Under the pieces are notes generated by a model. It saw only the letters and a program-made list of their open reading frames with translations, was not told the origin of the DNA and did not search any database. Positions 37,561 to 48,236 of a DNA stretch of 64,000 nucleotides are shown in pieces. The stretch covers positions 27,276,377 to 27,340,376 of the forward strand of contig OY997657.1 in the NCBI GenBank assembly GCA_963921795.1. Direction: 5' to 3'. Position numbers and translations under genes: made by a program. The stretch's first letter is position 1; each line of letters opens with the position of its first letter. Source of the DNA: Nannobrachium achirus (taxonomy: Eukaryota; Chordata; Actinopteri; Myctophiformes; Myctophidae).

Positions 37561-38549
37561 TGAAATAACTAGTAAGACACCTGAGGGTGATATGCGACCT
37601 CAGGGTGACTAATTCTTGACCATCTGACCAACCACAGCGTTTCTCTGACGATTCTAGTTGTTGTCATTCTGGGGGGAGTTTGTTTACGTTTTTGTGAGGG
37701 TATCAACCCTAGGAGACACAGGGAGAACATGCCTAGGGCCTTTCTGTGTGGAGTTTGCCTAAATATGGAGATGTGGTACAGAATGGCTCATATATGGGCA
37801 TAAAAAGTATGTCATGTGACATCACTTCTTTTACAGACAGTCAGACAGACAGCCATTGACTCCGGCCTAACAATTGCTACTGTCAATGACGGTAGTCCCA
37901 TATGAAATGATGGACTGGACTATCTCCATATATAGTGTTCTCCACATCTCCATGTTTAGGCCAAACAGGTTTGCTCCATTTCTCCATTTATAGGTCCAAA
38001 AGCCCAACGTTGAGCTTGACAACGAAACGTTCTTAACACAGCCGCCCCCATATTTACTTTAGAAAATATGTTAAATTCTAAGAACGTTTCGAGTACCGGT
38101 TTGATACAAGAGCGAATAAGCGCTACACTTCTGGAATCCTGTGCGTCGACATAAAGTCGGATGCAGGCCTAATAACTTTATCTGACGCCCGTTGCCACCT
38201 CCTATTTACATTTTCTTTTCTGAGACTGCCGACTGCACATTGTACCTCATCCACCCTTTCTCTCCCCTTTTGGTATCTTTATCCTCCTCCTCCTTTTTTT
38301 CTTTTTTATTCTTCTCTTTTTTTGTCTTTCTTAGTCTTGTGTATCCTTCTCTTTTTTTGTCTTTCTTAGTCTTGTGTAGCCACCCCGTACAGGAAGTGAT
38401 GTCACAACTCGCTGACATCACACTGACATCACAGAGGTTACGGAAGGAAGGAAGGAAGGAAGGAAGGAAGGAAGGAAGGAAGGTCACTCAAGCGACAGGG
38501 TATTTCAGGGTAAATGCGACCTTCGGTCGCAATCAGGTCCAAAATAATT
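37560..38549. other. No gene; repeat fragment, 37-bp duplication, (GAAG)n
   Basis: Bases 37690-37765 resemble the GAACATGC interspersed repeat. TTTTTTTGTCTTTCTTAGTC occurs twice in a row at 38313-38385. (GGAA)n lies at 38442-38482. The plus frame at 38192-38620 spans these and is not a credible gene. Confidence 0.5.
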
Positions 38550-38568
38550 GTTTATTGTCATACCTCCA

Positions 38569-38752
38569 GACAAGGTCCCCCATTGGGATAACAGCGCCAT
38601 CTGGCGCTGCAACAGAGTAAAACTCATAAGCTCCCGTACGAGAAATATCATTTGTCGGGAGGGCTGTCAATCACAAACGAGGGCACCGCCCCCGAGTGTA
38701 TATAAGCCCTGCGGGCTATCATAACTTCCTCTTCCGCACCTCTGCTACCTGC
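38569..38752 (+). repeat. DIRS left inverted terminal repeat
   Basis: It runs from GACAAGGTCCCCCATTGGGA to CCGCACCTCTGC and is nearly identical to the inverse of 44679-44863. It contains TATATAAG. Confidence 0.9.
38699..38706 (+). promoter_or_regulatory. TATA box of the DIRS element
   Basis: TATATAAG lies near the inner edge of the left ITR, followed by a long leader with no clear ORF. The inverted copy in the right ITR would point outward-in on the minus strand. Confidence 0.5.
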
Positions 38753-39283
38753 AACTAGAGTATCGCGAACTCAGCCATATAAGTATAATTTTCTTTAAAG
38801 TTTAGCCTAAGCGTCGGCTAGGAAGTCGGCCACTGGCCTTTATAGAATATCTCCTGTACGTCTTTATTCTTCAGTTCCAACAGTTTCGGCGTTCTCACCT
38901 GTTTCCTCGCTGTAAGTTTCCAGCTTCTTCTCTGAGCTTGTTATTGTCCGATAGCCTCTTGTAGCTTAGCCTAGCTTCAAGCTATCGTTGTTCCACGGCC
39001 CTCGGCTAGCATGCTGCTATAGTTGTTCCCCTGGAAGTGTGCTCGATGCTGGAGACTTATCGCTGGTGAGGACACCCACCCGCGGAATTTCCTTCGATGA
39101 TCCCGCAGGCTGCTTCATGTGGTGAGTCTTTCGAGTGTTAGCAAGTGCCTTGCTTGCTCGTTCCTTTGTTTGATAGCCTCATGCTAGAAGGCCCTCACCA
39201 GGGCACTGATTGCTAGCGCGCCCTAGCTGGGTGTCGCTATTTTCTTTACTTCTAGCTGGCTAGGACTTTCCAATGTTTGTCCG

Positions 39284-40337
39284 GTGGTTTCTCGTGTTGT
39301 CCCCGCCGCCCTGGTCTCGCCGACCAGGGCTACGGGCCTCTCCTGGCAGGTTTTGTGGGCACGCAGCGGTGCCCGCTGTTTGTGCTTCCTTCACTTAGCC
39401 TCCACTAGCCTTGTGGCCTGCCTGGTTTTCCCTCCACCGGACTCTGTTGCCTCCGGGGCTCGCGGCGCTGTACGCCACAGCGCTGCTTCCCGCCCCGGGC
39501 TGCAACCTGCAGCCACTACGCCTATCGGGGGCTCCAGCGCGCCGCTGGGGCCCTACGGCTGGCGTTCTGCAACTTCGAGGGACCCCGCCCGGCCGCTTCC
39601 ACGCCGGGGGCGGCTAGCGGCGGCTCCGGTTCCCGCCTGCAGCCACAACGCCTATTGGGGGCTCCAGCGCGCCGCTGGTGCCCTACGGCTGGCGTCTGCA
39701 ACTTTGAGGGGACCCCGCCTGGCCGCTCCCACGCCGGGGGCGGTGAGCGGCGACGCCGGTTCCCGCCCTCTCTCCCTGGTACGGCTGGCGCCGTTTTATT
39801 CAGGGGAGAGAACCTACTGGTCCGCCTGGCTGCCCCCATGCTGGGGGTGACTAACGGCGACTTCCTCCTCCTTCCCCTTGGATTTTTCGTTCTCGGCCAT
39901 GCTGGCTGAGCCCGGATCTTCCTGGCACGCTTATGTTCTGGTGGCACGCCTCCGAACAACGCTGTTAAAAGCGGGGATGAATTTGAGAGTGAGGATGAGG
40001 AGGGATGGAATTGGGTTGAAGGCTCTTCTCCCAGTATTCCTCCTACAAGTGAGTCTTGCAAGTCCTCGGTTCCACGAGGACCCTGCATCCTTCCGCCCAC
40101 CTCCGCCTTTACCCCCTCTCTCCCCTCCTCCATGCAGAAGGAGTGGAATGGGTCGGCGGCGCCCCAGTACATCCCGCTCTCCCCTCCACTGTGCCAGTGG
40201 AAGGGGGCCTGGGTCTGCGGCACCCGGACTGTGGTTTTTTCCACATGGTGGGGCTCAAGGAGACCACTTACTTGCGCCCAAGCGCACTGAACACAGCTCT
40301 CCCCACAAGGCTTGTGGGAAGTGGGTGTGTTAGATGA
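39284..40337 (+). pseudogene. DIRS gag-like ORF1 remnant
   Basis: This GC-rich region lies where DIRS elements encode their first ORF. The best-looking piece, about 39968-40230 in one frame, reads SGDEFESEDEEGWNWVEG followed by a serine/proline-rich stretch, and is split across frames from its surroundings. The upstream part, 39284-39850, is a proline/alanine-rich open frame spanning a 130-bp tandem duplication and is not recognisable. Position, not sequence, supports the gag call. No single frame covers the region. Confidence 0.45.
39511..39770 (+). repeat. 130-bp tandem duplication in the DIRS gag region
   Basis: AGCCACTACGCCTATCGGGG at 39511 recurs as AGCCACAACGCCTATTGGGG at 39641. The two units stay alignable through CACGCCGGGGGCGG and the end of the second near 39770, with few mismatches. 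Confidence 0.9.
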
Positions 40338-40399
40338 CATAGGGTTGAGGGCCTAGCCCTCCACGGGGTCTGGGTTCCGTGACGGCACAGGGTCCTCCT

Positions 40400-41460
40400 C
40401 CCCCCGAATGCAGACGTTTGAGTTCTGTCCCACGCAGGGGAGAATGAAAATCTCTGTTGCCCAGTAGCTTTTCCCATGTCATCAGTAAGAGTATGGTAGT
40501 CGAAACAAAACTTTTGTTTACCTACCTCTCAGTCCCTAGCACAAAGGACCCTCCTCTCTGCTTACAGCCAGTCAGTGTATAGAGACCCATGCAGGGTTCT
40601 TTATTCACTCAATGGATTACTTATTGTCCCAGTCCTGCAGACTGGTGACAATTAAAAGGTTTTTCCCTGGTTTGCAATGGGCTCCACTGTTTTGCTATTA
40701 GTCACAATAACAAAGCTTCTCTTCTGTGCTATTCTCCTCTGTCTCCACTGAGCGGCACTGTCGTGCCGAGTTCAGTTCAGAACAGGAGTACGGAGTGTTA
40801 TGTATAGCATCTTAACACTCTTCAGGGACGCCGAGCCGGACTCCTCCCACAGAACCTGTGGGATGAGGTGGCGTAAATGACCTTGGACTGTGGGTACAGG
40901 GGTCCCTGACTACACAGGGACCTCCTTCCCCCAGGCGCTAATATTTATTTTCCTTATTCCATGCAGGGATAATGAAAATGGTTACTGCCTCCCTTGTCCC
41001 CTAGTTAAAAAAAAAAAAAAAAGAAAAAAAAAAGAAAAGAAAAAAGAAAAGTGTTTTGAGCGAGCGTGGCCTGCTCACTCCTACACTTGCACGGACAACC
41101 TCTTATCGCTTGCAACCGCTCAGTGTAATGAAGCCCATGCAGGGCTTTCTACTCACTCACGATAACAGATTTCCCAGTCTTGCAGTCATGCAGACAGGTT
41201 ACAATCAGAATGGGTTGCAGACATGCTGAGGTTCCCACCCATGTTAACTGCGGTTCACAGTGGTGCGGTTTCTCCTATGTGCAATTTTCCTCTGCCTACA
41301 CTAAACGGCACTGTAGTGTCGATTCTAGTGCAGGACAGGAAGTGTTTCACTATCGGTGTGTGGGATTATGAGTTGGCCTAATTTTCCCTGCAAGGAACTA
41401 TTAAAGGCCTCAGATCTGGTTTAAACGTTTACACGTTCTTCCCCGTGCTGGGGTAAATGT
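40400..41460 (+). repeat. Diverged tandem duplication of about 530 bp inside the DIRS element
   Basis: Paired landmarks occur about 530 bp apart: GGAGAATGAAAAT/GGATAATGAAAAT, CCCATGCAGGGTTCTTTA/CCCATGCAGGGCTTTCTA, and GAGCGGCACTGTCGTGCCGA/AAACGGCACTGTAGTGTCGA. No coding frame is recognised. It lies between gag-like and RT-like parts. Confidence 0.65.
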
Positions 41461-41678
41461 TTTTACGTAACGAACCGTATTTCGCAGAATGCTCTTTCTG
41501 TTTCTCTTTCCACCACCGTTCAACAGGTTGACGTCACGTCCGTTGGCGCGGCCGTCACCGGATAAGGAGGGGAGCTTCCCGGATACGGAAGTGCTAATCC
41601 CCAACGTTCCTTCTCCCCCGTGCAACCTAACGGTTTCTCCCTCGTTTCACAGCACGTTAGCACGTTGTGTGAAACGGT

Positions 41679-41713
41679 TAGGTTCCGAACGGAACCCTTG
41701 TTTATTTAATACC
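41679..41713 (+). repeat. Extra internal copy of the DIRS right-end motif
   Basis: TAGGTTCCGAACGGAACC followed by TTGTTTATTTAATACC matches the ICR at 44599-44632 and the inverse of the right terminus at 44867-44900. Confidence 0.8.
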
Positions 41714-41729
41714 CTTGAGGGTATTCTGA

Positions 41730-42210
41730 TAAACATTGGAGACTGTGCAATCCGAGCAATGGGTGTTACGTCAGTAACACGTGGCCTTAGATTGCATTTC
41801 TTGAACCACCCCCGCTTCCAGCTGGGGTAATTACACTCGAGCTCACGCTTCTAAGCAGGGGCTCTGAGTGAGGAAATAAGCTCGGTACTATGCAATGGTG
41901 CTGTAGTAGAGCTCTTACGAGACCTGAACCAGCTTGGTTTCTGGACTCGAATTTTTCCTGGTTCGTGGAAAAAGGGGGGGGGGGGGCTGCATCCCTTCTG
42001 GATTAGGGATATCACACCAACTTGGTGTTGGCCCACCTGAAGGCCTTGGGTTTTCAACGTCTTTTTGGCAAAAGTATGTTGACGCCCTCCCAGCAGATCT
42101 CCTTCTTGGGGATACCTCTGGATTCGACCACGATGTCTACCCGCCTCTCTCTGGAGGGGGTGGACAGGTTCCTGACGTGTCTTCGCTCCTTTCAAATTGG
42201 ACCAAGTGGT
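41730..42210 (+). pseudogene. DIRS reverse transcriptase remnant, catalytic palm deleted
   Basis: Pieces typical of DIRS RT occur in order: RGLRLHFLNHPRFQLG with a stop at 41828-41830, ALSEEISS, NGAVVELLRDLNQLGFWTR and FPGSWKK. A run of G follows at about 41976-41987, then AHLKALGFQ and SFLGIPLDSTTMSTRLS of the thumb. The segment between KKxGG and the post-YxDD helix, including the catalytic aspartates, is missing, and the poly-G tract marks the junction. A frameshift near 42200 separates the thumb from the RNase H frame. It cannot make an active RT. Confidence 0.8.
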
Positions 42211-43240
42211 CAGTTACAAGGAGTGTATGAAGTTGGCAGGGCTGATGGCTTCAGCGGTGCAACTTCTTCGCCTGGGCAGGTTTCATATGAGACCGTTCTG
42301 GCGGTGGACACTGACGCTCAGGATTCCTCCCCTGCAAGGGTGCAGGGAAGTGGTGGTCAGCCAGGCCTGCAGGGACGCGCTGGTCCCATGGCGGGACCAG
42401 GCGTTGTTAATGAGTGGAGTCTCCATAGGCGTGGTGGTGTCACGCAAGGTGATCACCACAGACGCCAGCCGCTCGGGCTGGGACGCCACCCACGAGGGGC
42501 GCTCAGCCAGGGGTCGGTGGACCCCGGCCACGTTGGAGTACCACTTCAGTTATCTGGAGTTAATGGCGATCTACTTGGCTCTCAAGTATTTCGAACCGTT
42601 TCTCCGGGGTTGTCATGTCCTGGTCAGGACGGACGACATGGCAGCCTTGTACTTTCTCAACAAGCAAGGCGGCCTCTCCTCGCGCACGCTGGATCAGCTG
42701 GCGCGCGAGATGACTCTCTGGTGCGTACCGCGCCTGAGGTCCTTTAGAGCCTCCCATGTTCCAGGCCTTCAGAACGGCGGCGCCGATCTGTTGTCCAGGG
42801 GGGAGCCTCGCTACGAGGATTGGTCTCTCCACCATGCGGTGGTGAGACAGATCTTCTCCAGGTTCGGTCAACCTCGGTTCGATCTTTTTGCTTCCCAGGA
42901 GAACGCGAAGTGCCCCCTCTACTTCTCAGTGAGGGGACCTTCGCCTCTGGGGGTGGATGCGTTCGCACACGAGTGGCCGGAAGGCCGTCTCTATGCGTTC
43001 CAACCGCTGGAACTGATCCTTCCCACACTGGAGAGGATCAGGAGTTCCAACCTGGAGGTTCTTCTCGTGGCACCGTCCAGGGGAGTGTGGAGGTCTCTGA
43101 TCACCCCACTGCTCTACCGGTCCCCCTGGCAGCTCCCCTTGCATAGGGACCTGCTGCGCCAGGCGGGGGACGATATCTTCCATCCCGACCCCCAGGCCCT
43201 AGACCTGTGGTTTTGGCCTGTGAGAGGGAGAACCTGCTAG
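42197..43240 (+). pseudogene. DIRS RNase H and post-RNase H domain (open frame, 347 codons)
   Basis: The frame continues the RT connection (MKLAGLMASAVQLLRLGRFH) into RNase H. The catalytic residues D89 (TTDAS), E121 (YLELMA), D146 (RTDDMA) and D197 (GGADLLSR) are all present. Residues about 215-330 (FDLFASQENAKCPLYF, GVDAFAHEWP) form the conserved region after RNase H that some authors describe as methyltransferase-like in DIRS elements; I cannot confirm that activity. The listed start is only the first ATG after a frameshift, not a real initiation site. Its end overlaps the recombinase frame by 34 nt. Confidence 0.85.
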
Positions 43241-44228
43241 CCGCAGGCTTCTCAATGGCGGTTGTAGCTACTTTTCAGAGTGCTAAAGCCCCCTCCACTA
43301 GGGTGGTATATGATGGAAGGTGGAATGTTTTCTTGGACTGGTGTGAGCTACAGGAGCCACCTGTGGTGGCTCACTTGGCTCCAGCCCAGAAGGCGTTAGT
43401 TTTCTTGCGGGACCGCCTGGACCTTGGTCTGGCGTTCTCTACGCTTAGGGGTTATTTAGCGGCTTTTGATGCCTGTCACCTGGGGGTGTCAGGCATGGGC
43501 CTTTCTAAATTCCCTGAGGTGGTCAAGTTCATACACGGTGTCGACCGTTTAAGACCTGTGACTAGATTTTTGTTCCCTGCTTGGGATCTACAAGTGGTTC
43601 TTGAGGGCCTTTGCAAGGCACCCTTTGAACCGATTGGGAGGACCTCTTTGAAACATTTTAGTTTCAAGACAGCTCTTTTGCTTGCCTTGTCTACGGCTAA
43701 GCGTGTGAGCGACCTTCATGCGCTCTCTGTGAGCCCTGATTGTATGAGGTTTCTCAATAATGACTCCAAGGTTCTTCTTAAACCTCAATTGAGTTTTATT
43801 CCTAAGAACCGAGTGGTCCCGAAGGAACCTGTTGTTTTGACGGCTTTCCATCCTCCTCCGTTTGCATCGGAGGAGGATAGGCGTCTTCATTGTCTTTGTC
43901 CAGTTAGGGCCTGAAGGCCTACTGTGACAAGACGGTGGTCAGCAGGTCTACTTCTCAGCTTTTCGTGGTCATGAATGCCCGTCAGTGAAAAGCGGTGTCC
44001 AAACCCACTCTGTCGAGATGGATTGTGGATGCTGTTAGGTTGGCTTACACCCGGGCTGGGTCTGAAGTGCCGGAAGCACTTAAGGCCCACAGTACTAGGG
44101 GTGTGTCTACCTCTAGGGTTTTGTCCAAAGGTGTCTCCATTGAGGAGATTTGGGCGGCGGCGATTTGGTCTTCGCCGTCCACCTTTGCGACCTACTATCA
44201 CCTTCTGCTATGGCGCATACGGTTCTAG
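43207..44228 (+). pseudogene. DIRS tyrosine recombinase, broken by frameshift and stop
   Basis: The first frame (43207-43914, 235 codons) has an N-terminal SAM-like part and the first catalytic arginine R166 in STAKRVSDLHAL. It stops right after LHCLCPVRA. A one-base deletion near 43912 and an in-frame TGA at 43986-43988 separate it from the second frame (43995-44228), which holds HSTR (histidine and second arginine), IWAAAIW and the TFATYYHL tyrosine. All catalytic residues thus survive but are not in one frame. This enzyme class integrates the circular DIRS intermediate. Confidence 0.88.
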
Positions 44229-44558
44229 GTGCTGCTGCCCCGCCTACTATGTAGTGGGGCGGCTCTCTCCCCTTCCTGGGACAGCTTGCTACTGTCTCTA
44301 GGATACCTGGGGGGGGACCCTGAGTCTTTCCCTTATATTACTGTAGTATTATAAGGCGGACCTGTGTCTGCCCTTAGTGCATAGGGCAGGCCTCGGTCTG
44401 TCAGGGTCTCTTTTCTGTCTAAACACGCCCAGGCCCTGTGGGCCTGGGTCGGATCAGTCCTGAAAGGGGTCACGTCGGTTGACGGGACCTCCTTCCGGGT
44501 GTGGTCGGTGTGAACGACAGTCTTGTCGGTTCATGGCTTCTCGGGGAGTATATGAGTC

Positions 44559-44650
44559 CCAATGGGGGACCTTGTCTGGAGGTATGACAATAAACGTATA
44601 GGTTCCGAACGGAACCATGTTTATTTAATACCGGAGGACAAGGTCCCCCG
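44559..44650 (+). repeat. DIRS internal complementary region
   Basis: CCAATGGGGGACCTTGTCTG through GACAATAAAC is the inverse of the left end (38550-38587). The joined GTATAGGTTCCGAACGGAACC through GGAGGACAAGGTCC is the inverse of the right end (44850-44905). The two halves meet at AAAC, the shared terminal GTTT. Confidence 0.9.
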
Positions 44651-44678
44651 AATAAAGCCCCTCGGTTCGCTAGTTGCG

Positions 44679-44863
44679 GGCGCAGAGGTGCGGCTTTAGA
44701 GGAAGTTATGATAGCCCGCAGGGCTTATATACACTCGGGGGCGGTGCCCTCGTTTGTGATTGACAGCCCTCCCGACAAATGATATTTCTCGTACGGGAGC
44801 TTATGAGTTTTACTCTGTTGCAGCGCCAGATGGCGCTGTTATCCCAATGGGGGACCTTGTCCT
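44679..44863 (-). repeat. DIRS right inverted terminal repeat
   Basis: Inverse of 38569-38752 with very few differences, followed outward by a right-end-specific GTATTAAATAAACATGGTTC and the terminal GTTT at 44903. Confidence 0.9.
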
Positions 44864-45019
44864 CCGGTATTAAATAAACATGGTTCCGTTCGGAACCTAT
44901 ACGTTTACCTCTGCTGGTGACAGCAGCCTACCCCTTAGAGAGGCAGGCAAAATACATACTACAAAATGAACAGTGCTGCTGCCTTATAGGCAAGCTCAGA
45001 CAAAATGAGAACCTTATGC

Positions 45020-45175
45020 CAGTGGTTCTGGACTCTCTGGGTTCCTTTATGGGGGTCTAAATTTACCCTTACAAGTCTGTAACTTTGACAGTGTACAAAA
45101 GGAACCAAATGGATTTGGTTCCATTAGTATGCTGTCAAAGTTAAGGGGAGACCTTCAAGTTTCAAAGAACCCCTG
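45020..45175. mobile_element. Hairpin hAT-type MITE (CAGTGGTTCT), copy 2
   Basis: It starts CAGTGGTTCTGGAC and ends AAGAACCCCTG. The flanks CCTTATGC and CCATATGC match at 7 of 8 bases. The central foldback GGAACCAAAT/ATTTGGTTCC is shared with 15953-16136. Confidence 0.75.
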
Positions 45176-45409
45176 CCATATGCAACACAGAGGGTGATAT
45201 TGGAGTGTAGTGGGACATCTAGTGGCTGAATATCATGTAGGCTATTAGTACCCTTATGAGGGTGTTTTACAGCACTTTGTAACTTTAATCACACCAACAT
45301 GCACAGTGCACACACTCTTAAATGCATGGAGTTGATGATGTTAATGATGCTCTAAGATGAAGGTATGACACATTATGGATGATTGATGCTGAAGGGTACT
45401 ACATAGTAT

Positions 45410-45610
45410 GAATGAATGAATGAATGAACGAACGAACGAACGAACGAACGAACGAATGGTTTATTTTCTGTCTTTGTTTACAACTAATCAAAACACACCA
45501 AAAAAAGGAATAGGCTGAAGCACAATGCTTATTCTTTGCATAACCTTTGCAATCCTTAAAATAAATATATATTTTGTATATACAAAATAAAACATAATAT
45601 ATGCTGCAAG
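45410..45610 (-). mobile_element. 3' tail of a LINE on the minus strand
   Basis: On the minus strand AAATAAACCATTCGTTCGTT runs into (TTCG)n/(TTCA)n (plus-strand 45413-45457), a tail type seen in fish L2-like LINEs. The extent upstream is unclear. Confidence 0.4.
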
Positions 45611-45716
45611 ATAAAAGGGAAAAAGAAAGAAATGTGTTTTACTCAAATTTGTCATCCTGAATTATTTTACTTTTTAAGGCTGAATAATAAGGAGCAAAGG
45701 CACATCCAGTGTGTGT

Positions 45717-45719
45717 ACG

Positions 45720-45763
<44 letters not shown>

Positions 45764-45770
45764 TGTGCAT
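45717..45770. repeat. (GTGC)n microsatellite
   Basis: About 12 GTGC units. Confidence 0.9.
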
Positions 45771-46278
45771 ATGACATGTGTGTGTAAATGCACTTTCTGT
45801 CTGGCATGTACACAGTATGTGTCACTGTTTATTGATAGGGTGGGGTTGATTCTAATGAGTATCGACATATTTAGGGTGGGTTGATTCAATATTAGACAAC
45901 CACTTGATGGAAAGCGTTGGTCTGTTGGTAGATGCATGTACGGTATGGTGTAAGTTGTCCATCCTTTAACACAAAATCCAACACAAACCATGGTATGGGA
46001 TGGGTGTGTTGATAGTGGATTAATTTCCAGTGTAATGTGTAATGTCGAAAAAAGCAACAGTAGCATCCGTGACATTACTGTAAAAGCCAATGTCCTCGCT
46101 GATGCATACTGTATCTAATCTATCCTTAGAGCTACAGTGGCAAGGAACGACTTTCTGGCCTTGACAGCCCATACATCCAAACAGAAAAGTGTGCATTAAC
46201 GACGTTAAACTCACTCTGCCACTCGATTTGCCATTCACTTTGCATGCGCATACCCTCTACAGTCTACACTCTGTAACC
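45771..46278. other. No gene seen
   Basis: The minus frames at 46090-45674 and 46238-46020 have no recognisable domain. Confidence 0.45.
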
Positions 46279-46560
46279 CAGTGATCCCCACACTTTTTTG
46301 GTCGAGACCCAAATGAGAAAGAAGCCGTTTGCCCTGGACCCAAACTATAGTGAAAGCAGCACACACGGCTATTTTCACTACTTCTTAAACATTTGTAATC
46401 TAATTTATGGAATTTCTTAGATTTTTCTTTTATTTCTTCATGAAATCATTGAAAAGAAATCATTGAATTTGTTTTGAATTCATGGAGAGAAGAAAAATGC
46501 TTTTTTGGGGGAATGTTTTTTTTTTTTATGTTTTGAAATAATGACAAACAAAAAGCGCGA
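46279..46560. repeat. Fragment of hAT-type MITE with hairpin relic
   Basis: CCAGTGATCCCCACACTTTTTTGG resembles a hAT left end. GTGAAAGCAGCACACACGGC and CTATTTTCACTA near 46352-46382 look like a collapsed hairpin module. Confidence 0.4.
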
Positions 46561-46569
46561 CACCCTAGG

Positions 46570-47060
46570 TGGCACTTTTTGTTGGCGAAAGGGCCTTTCT
46601 GTGTGGAGTTTGCATGTTCACCCCGTGTCTCCTAGGGTAGATACCCTCACAAAAATGCAGTAATCCTGGTCTCTATAATGCCTCCCCCTGGCCAGCCGGG
46701 GCGCCTGATGGAGGGGAAAGGAACTGGTTGGAATAACGTGTTCCTTCCACACGCTACGTCCAAACCGGGGAAATTCCCACTGTCAGGTGAAAAGAAGCAA
46801 CTTGGACTACTCATGCATAGAAGGAAGCATGAGGTCAGTCCGTTGTGGGTCCGCATCAGTGTGCCGACGGGCCGGTATTCCGACACTAAAACTAACCCTA
46901 AATCTAACCCTTACCCTAAACCTAACCTCAGTAACCGTGACGAGTAACTAACCTGCCAACGCTAGTCGGAACAGCGGCCCGTCGGCATACTGAGCGGACC
47001 CTGTCCGTTGTCTCCCCAGGCGCGGCAGAGGGAGAGCAGAGCCCAGGATTACATAGGCAA
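46570..47060. repeat. Interspersed repeat (GAACATGC type), copy 2, interrupted
   Basis: Inverse of 32764-33205, with the 157-bp element at 46847-47003 inserted after GACCTCATG-equivalent sequence and an exact target duplication. Confidence 0.65.
46847..47003. mobile_element. Small inverted-repeat element with telomere-like interior
   Basis: GGGTCCGCATCAGTGTGCCG at the left and the inverse of GGGTCCGCTCAGTATGCCG at the right form TIRs of about 37 bp. TCCGTTGT flanks both sides (46839-46846 and 47004-47011), an exact 8-bp duplication if CA was lost from the left tip. The interior ACCCTAAATCTAACCC and CCTAAACCTAACCTCAGTAACC matches 12708-12737. Confidence 0.85.
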
Positions 47061-47220
47061 TTGGCACTGGGTGAAAATGGGTTACAAAATCGCGGGACAA
47101 AAATTATTATTAAAAAAAAAAAAAGTTCCCGACCCAGTGTTTTGGAACCAGTGATATAACTAGTTATAACTAGTACTAGTACTGCAGTGGGTGGAGGTGG
47201 AATGGAAGTGCACCCTACAC

Positions 47221-47737
47221 CAGGGGTTCCCAAACCTTTTTGTCTCAGGGCACCCCATAAATATTTTTTTAATCCGAGGCACCCCTACATTATAATTTTC
47301 ACTCCCAGCACCTTGTATTTATAGCATATCGTCATTGTCTGTCCAAAACCGTTGGTTTTGTATTTATCATCTATAAAATGTACTAAACTAGTGAAAACAG
47401 CCGATCTACAAGCACACAACGCCTCGCGATGCGACAGTCTTGTATGATGAAGCAGGGCTTTGCTTTACCAAAAGATGTACACATTTGAAACTTGGAGATA
47501 CGAGGTTTCTGCCCGTCAGTGATAATATTTTAGTGATTATGTTGCAAGGAAAACGTTGAGATAATAGCCATTTTGGTTAGAACTGACTGAAAATAACTTT
47601 GTACTTTAAGTTTAAAATGATACTAAATATTTTTTGTGTCCAAATAAATTCCAAATATTATCAAATTATCTCGCGGCACCCCTGGACTGCCATCACGGGA
47701 CCCCAGGGTGCCCCGTCACCCACTTTGAAAACCCCTG
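47221..47737. mobile_element. hAT-type MITE (CAGGGGTTCCCAAAC) with nested ATATCG MITE
   Basis: It starts CAGGGGTTCCCAAACC and ends TTTGAAAACCCCTG. The exact 8-bp duplication CCCTACAC lies at 47213-47220 and 47738-47745. Inside, 47336-47530 is an ATATCG hairpin MITE whose hairpin right arm is lost (47391-47440). Confidence 0.9.
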
Positions 47738-47986
47738 CCCTACACTTACACTAACAGAAGGTTAGACCCTGTACTGGTGTCGGGTAAAACACGTACTTCG
47801 TGGTACTGCCTGAAGCTTATAATAAGTGCATTATCTCCCATGGCCAAGGAGGGATTATGTCTCGGAAGAGGGGTTGAATTTATTCTAAAACCGGCCCTGG
47901 TGGGACATGAAATTTAGGGATTGCAGCGTCAACCACTTAAACCCCTGCAGCATCCGCATTGTGGGGGAAACCTTAGCAGAAATAGC

Positions 47987-48236
47987 ATATCGCCGTTGTC
48001 GGGTGGAAACCTTGTACAGTATATGTCCGAAACTGTACATCTTTTTTTTGTCATCATTTTAAAAACGATTTAAAGTAGTGAAAAAGGTCGATCTACAAGC
48101 ACACAACGCCTCGCATCTGTGCTTGTAGATTGGCTATTTTCACTACTTTTGCAGGATGAAGTGGGGCTTTAATTTACAAAAACATACAGATTTGAAACTT
48201 GGAGATACGAGGTTTCTGCCCGACAGTGATAATAAT
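47987..48236. mobile_element. ATATCG hairpin MITE, copy g
   Basis: It starts ATATCGCCGTTGTCGGGTGG and ends CTGCCCGACAGTGATAAT. The hairpin at 48077-48146 (GTCGATCTACAAGCACAC and inverse) has a shortened loop. Confidence 0.75.

Larger units (their letters stand above)
38550..44905 (+). mobile_element. DIRS-like tyrosine-recombinase retrotransposon, complete ends, dead coding
   Basis: About 6.36 kb bounded by GTT at both ends. It has inverted terminal repeats of about 185 bp. Just inside the right repeat is an internal complementary region that pairs first with the left end and then with the right end, the diagnostic DIRS layout. Order: left ITR, gag-like region, RT remnant, RNase H, post-RNase H domain, tyrosine recombinase, ICR, right ITR. 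No target-site duplication is expected for this mechanism and none is seen. Coding is broken by an RT deletion, frameshifts and stops. Confidence 0.9.

Noticed and set aside
38192-38620. 142-residue plus frame rich in S, F and L
   Set aside because: It spans pyrimidine tracts, a local duplication and a (GAAG)n microsatellite.
39522-40340. 272-residue minus frame across the DIRS gag region
   Set aside because: It is the antisense shadow of a GC-rich region inside an element whose genes lie on the plus strand.
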